Below are positions 35,702-40,382 of a stretch of DNA of 40,382 nucleotides, in pieces (within the stretch, counting starts at the first letter, position 1; each line of letters opens with the position of its first letter). Source of the DNA: Alphaproteobacteria bacterium (GTDB lineage: Bacteria; Pseudomonadota; Alphaproteobacteria; Caulobacterales; Caulobacteraceae); NCBI GenBank assembly GCA_018820665.1, contig JAHJNW010000017.1:1-40382 (forward strand), read 5' to 3'. The notes beneath the pieces are model-generated. The model saw nothing but the letters and a program-made list of their open reading frames with translations, was not told the origin of the DNA and made no database searches. The position numbers and the translations under genes are program-made.

Positions 35702-36655
35702 ATGAGCGTCCGGTTCCCCATCCTCTATATCGCCGAGGCGGGCGCGCAGGACGCGGTGCTGTCCAGCGGGGTGCTGGCCTATCTGGTCGAGGCCATGCCG
35801 CAGGCGGGCTTCACGATCGTCGGATCGCCGGCCAGCGCGCCGCTGTTCGCCGACACGCCGCGCCTCGACCGGCTGATCGTGCTGGACAAGGAGAGCCGGC
35901 TGGACTGGCTGGGTCTGTGGAATCAGGTGCGGGCGACGTCCTGGGGGCTGGTGGTCGACATGCGCGGCTCGGCCCTGTCCGGCAAGCTGAAGCGGCAGAA
36001 GCGGGCCGTGCGCGGCGAGCCGGAGGCCGGGGTGCATGCGGTCGAACTGGCGGCGCGGGTGCTGCAACTGGACGAGGTCCCGGCCCCGCGACTGTTCGTC
36101 TCCGAGGCGACGCGGGCGGCGGTCGAGGCCCTGATCCCGGCGGGCGAGGGACCGCTGCTGGCCATCGGCCCGGGGGCGGCGTGGATGGGCCGACGCTGGC
36201 CGCCCGAGCGTTTCGCCAAGGTGGCCTCGGCCCTGGTCGGCGATGGGGGGGCGCTGGAAGGCGGCCGGGTCCTGGTGATCGGCGACGAGAGTGATCGGGA
36301 CGCCGCCCACACCATCCGTCTGGCCCTGCCGCGCCACCGGACCATCGATCTTCACGGCCGGCTGAGTCCGCTGCAGGCCGTGGCGGCGGTCGGGCGCTGC
36401 GCCCTGTATCTGGGCGGCGACTCGCTGTGGACCGATCTGGCGGTGGCCTCGGGCACGCCGGTGGTCGCCGCCTTTGGCCCGTCCGACGAGGCCGAGCGGG
36501 GGCCGTGGGGCGGGATCGCCGTACGCGGCCCGCGCTCGGTCGAGGAGTATCGCAAGATCGATCCGCGGCTGGACCAGGCCATCGAGCATATGAACGACCT
36601 GCCGGCGGAGCGGGTGCTGAAGGCGGCTCGCAAGGTTCTGGCGGAGCGGGTATAG
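35702..36655 (+). CDS. Glycosyltransferase family 9 (heptosyltransferase-like)
   Basis: A 317-residue GT-B fold enzyme of family GT9, which transfers heptose from ADP-heptose onto lipopolysaccharide cores. The C-terminal donor-binding domain has LLAIGPGAAWMGRRWP, DLHGRLSPLQAVAAVGRC, and GGDSLWTDLAVASGTPVVAAFGPSD, typical of the family. The N-terminal half is less conserved, with WGLVVDMRGS. The acceptor is not identifiable. It is followed closely by the dihydroorotase gene, 9 bases away, probably in one operon. Confidence 0.87.
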   Translation: MSVRFPILYIAEAGAQDAVLSSGVLAYLVEAMPQAGFTIVGSPASAPLFADTPRLDRLIVLDKESRLDWLGLWNQVRATSWGLVVDMRGSALSGKLKRQKRAVRGEPEAGVHAVELAARVLQLDEVPAPRLFVSEATRAAVEALIPAGEGPLLAIGPGAAWMGRRWPPERFAKVASALVGDGGALEGGRVLVIGDESDRDAAHTIRLALPRHRTIDLHGRLSPLQAVAAVGRCALYLGGDSLWTDLAVASGTPVVAAFGPSDEAERGPWGGIAVRGPRSVEEYRKIDPRLDQAIEHMNDLPAERVLKAARKVLAERV

Positions 36656-36664
36656 GGCCGGGCC

Positions 36665-37996
36665 ATGACCCAGACATACGACCTGATCGTCCGCGGCGGC
36701 GAAGTGGCCAATCATGCGGGGCGCGGCCTCGCCGACGTCGGCGTGATCGACGGGCGGATCGCCTTCGTCGGCGACCTGTCGCAGGCCTCGGCCGGCGAGG
36801 TGGTCGATGCGACCGGCCTGACCGTCCTGCCGGGGGTGATCGACACCCAGGTGCATTTCCGCGAGCCGGGGCTGGAGTGGAAGGAAGACCTCGAGACCGG
36901 CTCGCGCGCCGCGGCGCTGGGCGGGGTCACGGCGGTGTTCGAAATGCCGAACACCGAGCCCAACACGACCGACCCGGACACCCTGGCCGACAAGCTGGAG
37001 CGGGCGCGCGACCGGATGTGGACCGACCACGCCTTCTACATCGGCGGCACGCACGAGAATGCGAAATATCTCGCCGAGCTGGAGCGGCTGCCGGGTTGCT
37101 GCGGGGTCAAGGTGTTCATGGGGGCCTCGACCGGGACCCTGCTGGTCGCCGACGACGACGGGGTGCGCGAGGTGCTGCGCCATGTGAAGCGGCGGGCGAC
37201 CTTCCATTCCGAGGACGAATACCGGCTGGTCGAGCGGCGGCCGCTGGCCCGGACGGGCGACTGGACCAGCCACCCCGAGGTGCGCGACGCCGAGAGCGCC
37301 ATCCGCTCGACCCGGCGGCTGGTCGGGCTGGCGCGCGAAGTGGGCGCGCGGATCCATGTGCTGCACGTCTCGACCGCCGACGAGGTGCGCTTCCTCGCCG
37401 ACCACAAGGATGTGGCCACGGCCGAGGTGACGCCGCAGCATCTGACGCTGGACGGGGACGAGGCCTATGCGCGGCTGAAGGGCTACGCCCAGATGAATCC
37501 GCCGATCCGCAACGCGGCCCATATCGCCGGCCTGTGGGGCGGGATCGAGCAGGGGGTGTTCGACGTGCTGGGCTCGGACCATGCGCCGCACACGAAGGAA
37601 GAGAAGGCCAAGCCCTATCCGGCCTCGCCCTCGGGCATGCCGGGGGTGCAGACCCTGGTGCCGGTGATGCTGACTCATGTGGCGAACGGACGGCTGAGCC
37701 TGGACCGGTTCATCGACCTGACCAGCCACGGGGCCAACCGGGTGTTCGGCATCGCCGGCAAGGGGCGGATGGCCGAGGGTTATGACGCCGACCTGACGAT
37801 CGTCGACCTGAAGGCGAAACATGTGATCAGCCACGCCGACATGGCGAGCCGCTGCGGCTGGACCCCGTTCGACGGCTTCGAGGCGACCGGCAAGGCCGTG
37901 GCGACGATCGTGCGCGGCCGGCTGGTGATGAAGGACGGCGAGCTGGTCGGGTCGGCGCATGGGCGGCCGGTGCGGTTCCAGGAGACGCTGGCCTGA
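36665..37996 (+). CDS. pyrC: Dihydroorotase-like amidohydrolase
   Basis: A 443-residue cyclic amidohydrolase of the dihydroorotase type, which interconverts N-carbamoyl-aspartate and dihydroorotate in pyrimidine synthesis. Visible metal-site candidates are His64 (VHFREPG), Lys149 (GVKVFMG), His181 (FHSEDE), His231/His234 (HVLHVST) and Asp305 (GSDHAPHT). The usual DxHxH motif is here Asp60-Thr-Gln62-Val-His64, so one metal-binding His is replaced by Gln. Substrate-binding FREPG and NPPIRN are present. It may be a functional alphaproteobacterial variant or a related amidohydrolase. No other pyrimidine genes are adjacent. Confidence 0.82.
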   Translation: MTQTYDLIVRGGEVANHAGRGLADVGVIDGRIAFVGDLSQASAGEVVDATGLTVLPGVIDTQVHFREPGLEWKEDLETGSRAAALGGVTAVFEMPNTEPNTTDPDTLADKLERARDRMWTDHAFYIGGTHENAKYLAELERLPGCCGVKVFMGASTGTLLVADDDGVREVLRHVKRRATFHSEDEYRLVERRPLARTGDWTSHPEVRDAESAIRSTRRLVGLAREVGARIHVLHVSTADEVRFLADHKDVATAEVTPQHLTLDGDEAYARLKGYAQMNPPIRNAAHIAGLWGGIEQGVFDVLGSDHAPHTKEEKAKPYPASPSGMPGVQTLVPVMLTHVANGRLSLDRFIDLTSHGANRVFGIAGKGRMAEGYDADLTIVDLKAKHVISHADMASRCGWTPFDGFEATGKAVATIVRGRLVMKDGELVGSAHGRPVRFQETLA

Positions 37997-38049
37997 CGGG
38001 AACCTCCCGGACTCCCGGCGATTCATCCCGGGTGAAAGGAGTGTCCGCC

Positions 38050-38229
38050 ATGAGCAAACGCGAACTGATCGAGCCCACCCCCGGCGACAAGCGCTATGCG
38101 CGCCGGGACGACGAGGGGCGCTTTTCGGAAATGGCCGATGTCGGCAAGTCACTGGCGCAAGACCAGAAGCGGGACGCGAAGCACGAGGCCCCGAAGGGCC
38201 AGGGCGATCGCGGCGACCGCCGCGCCTAG
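38050..38229 (+). CDS. Small charged protein, unknown function
   Basis: A 59-residue, highly hydrophilic protein (MSKRELIEPTPGDKRYARRDDEG... ending KGQGDRGDRRA) with many Arg, Lys, Asp and Gly residues. AAAGGAG lies 8-9 bases before the ATG, supporting it as a real gene and favouring 38050 over the upstream in-frame start at 38032. The composition suggests a disordered or nucleic-acid-associated protein. Similar small proteins occur in Caulobacterales, as far as I recall, without known function. Its stop overlaps the convergent hydrolase stop. Confidence 0.72.
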   Translation: MSKRELIEPTPGDKRYARRDDEGRFSEMADVGKSLAQDQKRDAKHEAPKGQGDRGDRRA

Positions 38230-39155
38230 CGGGGCTCAAGGATGAAGCCGGCGATGGCCTCGACCACGCCGGGAGCGAGCGGCATGGTCGGGTCGGCGTA
38301 GGTCGCGGCGTTGCCGGCGCGGTCCGCCGGGGCGGTCTTGAGCACGTGGTTGACGCCGTCCCACAGGACCAGATGCACGCCGGGCCGGGCGGCGGCAAGG
38401 GCCTCGGCCTCGACCGGCGGGGTCTGGATGTCGGTGGTCCCCGAACCGACCATGACCGGCCCCTCCCAGGCGGCCATCAGCGCCGCCGGGTCGAGCGCCA
38501 GCCACGAGATCAGATAGGGCTGGACCGACGGGCGCAGCAGGGCGGCCAGCGCCGGCGGGGTGTCGGCGACGGTGCGGCCGGCCTCGAGCTCGGCGAGGGC
38601 GTGGAAGGCCTGGGTGCGGAGGGGTTCGGGCAGTTGCGGGCCGAGCTGCTCCTCCAGCACCACCCGGGCGCGGCGGCCGGCGCCGGACAGCAGGACCAGC
38701 CCGCAGACCGCGTCGCTTTCGTCCTCGACGGCGGCGAGGGCCACCAGGGCGCCCTCGCTGTGGCCGATCAGCCAGGCGCAGGGCCGGCCGGTGCGGGCGG
38801 CGGCCTCGGCGGCCCAGTCGCGGGCGTCGGCGGCCAGATGGCTGAAGCGCAGGTCTTCCTCACGGCCGCCCGCGCCGGCGCTTTCGCCGATGCCGCGCTT
38901 GTCGATGCGGACGGTGGCGACGCCCTGTCCGGCGAGGCCCTCGGCCAGCAGCCGATAGGTGGCGGCGCGGATGCCCAGCGGGCTGTTCCCGTCGCGGTCG
39001 GTCGGTCCGGAGCCCGGCAGGATGACGGCGACAGCGCGGGTCGGGCCGTCCGGCGTCAGCAGGGTTCCGTGCAGGGGCGCGGGTTCGGCGGGGAGCGTCA
39101 CCGGCGTGGACGTCGGGTCGGACAGCAGGGCGGCGGCGAGGATCAGGCTGAGCAT
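38226..39155 (-). CDS. Exported alpha/beta hydrolase
   Basis: A 309-residue hydrolase with a short hydrophobic N-terminus (MLSLILAAALL), probably a signal peptide. It contains AVILPGSGPTDRDGNSP, typical of the oxyanion region in this peptidase/esterase-like group, the nucleophile elbow GHSEG (Ser133) and a likely catalytic His in WDGVNHVLK. It should cleave an ester, amide or peptide bond in the periplasm; the substrate is unknown. It is downstream of the SdpI-like gene (21 bases), perhaps in the same transcript. Confidence 0.85.
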   Translation of the reverse strand: MLSLILAAALLSDPTSTPVTLPAEPAPLHGTLLTPDGPTRAVAVILPGSGPTDRDGNSPLGIRAATYRLLAEGLAGQGVATVRIDKRGIGESAGAGGREEDLRFSHLAADARDWAAEAAARTGRPCAWLIGHSEGALVALAAVEDESDAVCGLVLLSGAGRRARVVLEEQLGPQLPEPLRTQAFHALAELEAGRTVADTPPALAALLRPSVQPYLISWLALDPAALMAAWEGPVMVGSGTTDIQTPPVEAEALAAARPGVHLVLWDGVNHVLKTAPADRAGNAATYADPTMPLAPGVVEAIAGFILEPR

Positions 39156-39176
39156 GGCGGTCTCCGGTGCTGGGGG

Positions 39177-39833
39177 TCAGAAGGGCTGGCGGTCGGGGTC
39201 GGTGCGCCAGACGCGCCAGCTTTCGACGACAGCGAGAAAGGCGGCGACCACGACCGCAATGATAAGACCTTGATAACCGAGCGGCTGCGGGGCGACGGGG
39301 GCGGCGACCAGGCCGAGCAGGCCGGTGATGAAGAACAGCCGTCCGGCCAGGCGGTTGGAGCGGTCCCAGGCGAGGCGGCTCTTGAGACTCCAGGGCGTGC
39401 GCACGCCGAAGAAGGGATTGGGGCCGACCCGGCCCGCGAAGGCGCCGACGATCAGGAACAGCAGGGAGAGGCCCGCCATCGGGCCCGCGCGGCCCATCTC
39501 GGTCAGGCCGGTCACGGCGGCGACGCCGGCGAACAGGGTGAGGGTGAGCAGGGTCAGCAGGACCAGCAACTGGGCGGATCGCAGGGCGCGGGCGCGCGCA
39601 GGCGTATCGGCCCGGCCGGCGGCGAGACCCATGCCGCCGGCGAGGACGCCGGTCAGCAAGCCCAGTCCCGCGATGCCTGGACCGATGGCCTCGCGCCCGG
39701 CCCAGGCATCGGCCTGTCCGTCGAAACCGTAGTGGTAGGGCATCACCTCGGTCGGGCCGGCGACGAAAATCCACACTCCGGCGCCGACAATCATGAGAGT
39801 GACGGCGACGGTGGCGCGATCGGCGGCGGTCAT
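39177..39833 (-). CDS. SdpI-family membrane protein
   Basis: A 218-residue integral membrane protein with about six hydrophobic segments. The N-terminal part is DUF1648-like (MPYHYGFDGQADAW), and the C-terminal part carries VGPNPFFGVRTPWSLKSRLAWDRSNRLAGRLF, the SdpI hallmark. In Bacillus subtilis SdpI gives immunity to the SdpC killing factor and captures the SdpR repressor at the membrane. The ArsR-type partner gene overlaps its start here (ATGA at 39830-39833), matching the sdpRI arrangement. No sdpABC toxin genes are visible. Confidence 0.87.
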   Translation of the reverse strand: MTAADRATVAVTLMIVGAGVWIFVAGPTEVMPYHYGFDGQADAWAGREAIGPGIAGLGLLTGVLAGGMGLAAGRADTPARARALRSAQLLVLLTLLTLTLFAGVAAVTGLTEMGRAGPMAGLSLLFLIVGAFAGRVGPNPFFGVRTPWSLKSRLAWDRSNRLAGRLFFITGLLGLVAAPVAPQPLGYQGLIIAVVVAAFLAVVESWRVWRTDPDRQPF

Positions 39834-40126
39834 GGGCAGGGCTCCTGATCTGGGTCGGGTTTGGGGGCGCGGACGCCGGTCATCTGCAACAGGAAGGCGA
39901 GGGCCTCCTCGACAGCGGAGATTTCGAGCCGGTAGCGGATCGAGGCGCCGTCGCGCTCGGGCGAGACCAGGCCGGCCTCCTTCAGGGCGTTGAGGTGGCC
40001 GGTGATGGTCGGCCAGCTCATGTCGAAGGCGGCGGCGATGTCGCCGGACGCCATCGGGCCGCGGCGCAGCATCTCGATGATGCGGCGGCGGACCGGGTGC
40101 GAGAGGGCCTTGAACAGGGCGTTCAT
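39830..40126 (-). CDS. ArsR-type autorepressor, SdpR-like
   Basis: A 98-residue winged-helix repressor: MNALFKALSHPVRRRIIEMLRRGPM opening, the recognition region MSWPTITGHLNALKEAGLV, the wing ERDGASIRYRLE, and no metal-binding Cys pair. This matches SdpR-like autorepressors rather than metal sensors. ATG 40126 is chosen from the conserved N-terminus; no Shine-Dalgarno sequence precedes it, and a TTG at 40162 is an alternative. Two 16-base repeats lie exactly upstream (40126-40157). It overlaps the SdpI-like gene, so both are expected to be repressed together. Confidence 0.87.
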   Translation of the reverse strand: MNALFKALSHPVRRRIIEMLRRGPMASGDIAAAFDMSWPTITGHLNALKEAGLVSPERDGASIRYRLEISAVEEALAFLLQMTGVRAPKPDPDQEPCP

Positions 40127-40157
40127 AGGGAAGAGGCTAATTAGGGAAATGGCTAAT
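40126..40157. promoter_or_regulatory. Tandem 16-base repeats at the sdpR-like start, probable operator
   Basis: TAGGGAAGAGGCTAAT (40126-40141) is followed directly by TAGGGAAATGGCTAAT (40142-40157), 14 of 16 identical. Their junction forms the palindrome CTAATTAG (40137-40144). The repeats touch the start codon of the repressor gene and are AT-rich in a GC-rich genome. They fit an operator for a dimeric ArsR-fold repressor, or a -10 region, or both. Confidence 0.55.
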
Positions 40158-40169
40158 GGCAAGAGGGAT

Positions 40170-40197
40170 CAGGCAGCAGGCAGCACGCAGCAGGCAT
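40170..40197. repeat. Four tandem 7-base repeats
   Basis: CAGGCAG, CAGGCAG, CACGCAG and CAGGCAT follow each other without gap, 13 bases beyond the 16-base repeats and upstream of the sdpR-like gene. The unit is short and could expand or contract by slippage. Confidence 0.7.
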
Positions 40198-40232
40198 GAG
40201 TCGTTACCGCTGTCGCAGCGGGTGGGGAGAGA

Positions 40233-40355
40233 GCGGGGCGACCGGGCCTCGCCCGGTGCTTTGATAGATAACCGTTTCGACGAGACAGGCCGCCCCGCGC
40301 AGTCGTTTTCCACACGCCCTCCGGCTGGCGGCCCTGGCATTCGGGCCTTGCCGGA
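40233..40355. other. Nested inverted repeats, possible structured RNA
   Basis: GCGGGGCG (40233-40240) pairs with CGCCCCGC (40291-40298). Inside lie a perfect hairpin ACCGGGC-CTC-GCCCGGT (40241-40257) and a small CGT-TTCG-ACG stem (40273-40282). A second hairpin pairs TCCGGC (40320-40325) with GCCGGA (40350-40355), enclosing GGCCC/GGGCC. Neither strand has a T-tract after it. No known RNA family was recognised, no protein gene is convincing here, and the direction is unknown. The element runs close to the right edge of the window. Confidence 0.4.
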
Positions 40356-40382
40356 TCACCGCCGGGTCCATTGCTGGGCCCG

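Noticed and set aside
40196-40264. 22-codon open frame starting ATG-AGT-CGT as a leader peptide
   Set aside because: No ribosome binding site, no regulatory codon run, and it overlaps perfect RNA stems; chance frame is more likely.
40306-40314. TTTTCCACA as a DnaA box or origin signal
   Set aside because: Single near-match without clustered boxes, AT-rich unwinding region or replication genes.
40356-40382. End of a minus-strand gene (eight codons then TGA)
   Set aside because: Too short to identify and no supporting motif; it overlaps the structured region. Possible, but not supportable from this window.

Overview
The window is about 70% G+C, densely packed with genes and typical of an alphaproteobacterial chromosome. 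The gene families and local order suggest Caulobacterales, probably something like Brevundimonas: a pmbA–cysQ–DUF4170 block near an acyltransferase–waaA–lpxK block, many TonB/Tat/lipoprotein exports, DUF3297, and a YgfZ/GT9/dihydroorotase neighbourhood. This taxonomic call is inference from gene content; no rRNA gene is present. I see no insertion sequence, integrase, prophage or CRISPR array.

Layout. 1-149 is the tail of a chemoreceptor ending in a CheR-docking-like pentapeptide. 251-712 is a small toxin-antitoxin pair whose toxin carries an apparent +1 frameshift. 709-1410 (minus) is an L,D-transpeptidase-like lipoprotein. 1771-6617 (minus) is a tightly coupled LPS block: msbA, a DUF374 acyltransferase, waaA and lpxK. 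Upstream of it lie a parDE pair, a plus-strand HCX5R phosphatase, two tiny membrane proteins, DUF4170 and a small coiled-coil protein. 9072-16294 (minus) holds cysQ-like, pmbA, MAPEG, an M14 peptidase, ubiD, a small XRE regulator and an aldo/keto reductase. 16399-17202 is an exported ETHG-motif protein. 17345-19115 (plus) holds DUF3297 and an exported M28 peptidase, followed by tRNA-Leu(UAA).

19427-28973 is the most system-like part of the window. Seven plus-strand genes, mostly with overlapping stop and start codons, encode a TonB-dependent receptor, an MFS transporter, an exported carboxylesterase, an acyl-CoA ligase, a TetR regulator, an SDR dehydrogenase and a Tat/lipoprotein serine hydrolase. 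Read together they form a candidate pathway: outer-membrane uptake, periplasmic ester hydrolysis, inner-membrane import, CoA activation, then oxidation, with a local repressor. The substrate is unknown.

29083-33161 holds pyruvate kinase, an orphan D12-class DNA adenine methylase, a small membrane protein, and the convergent tag–rnhB pair. 33250-38229 holds a patatin-like lipoprotein, a small Ala/Asp-rich lipoprotein with a clear terminator, YgfZ (minus), a GT9 glycosyltransferase, a dihydroorotase with an unusual metal motif, and a small charged protein. 38226-40126 (minus) holds an alpha/beta hydrolase and an SdpI–SdpR-like immunity/autorepressor pair with tandem repeats at its start. The last 180 bases contain nested inverted repeats that could be a structured RNA.
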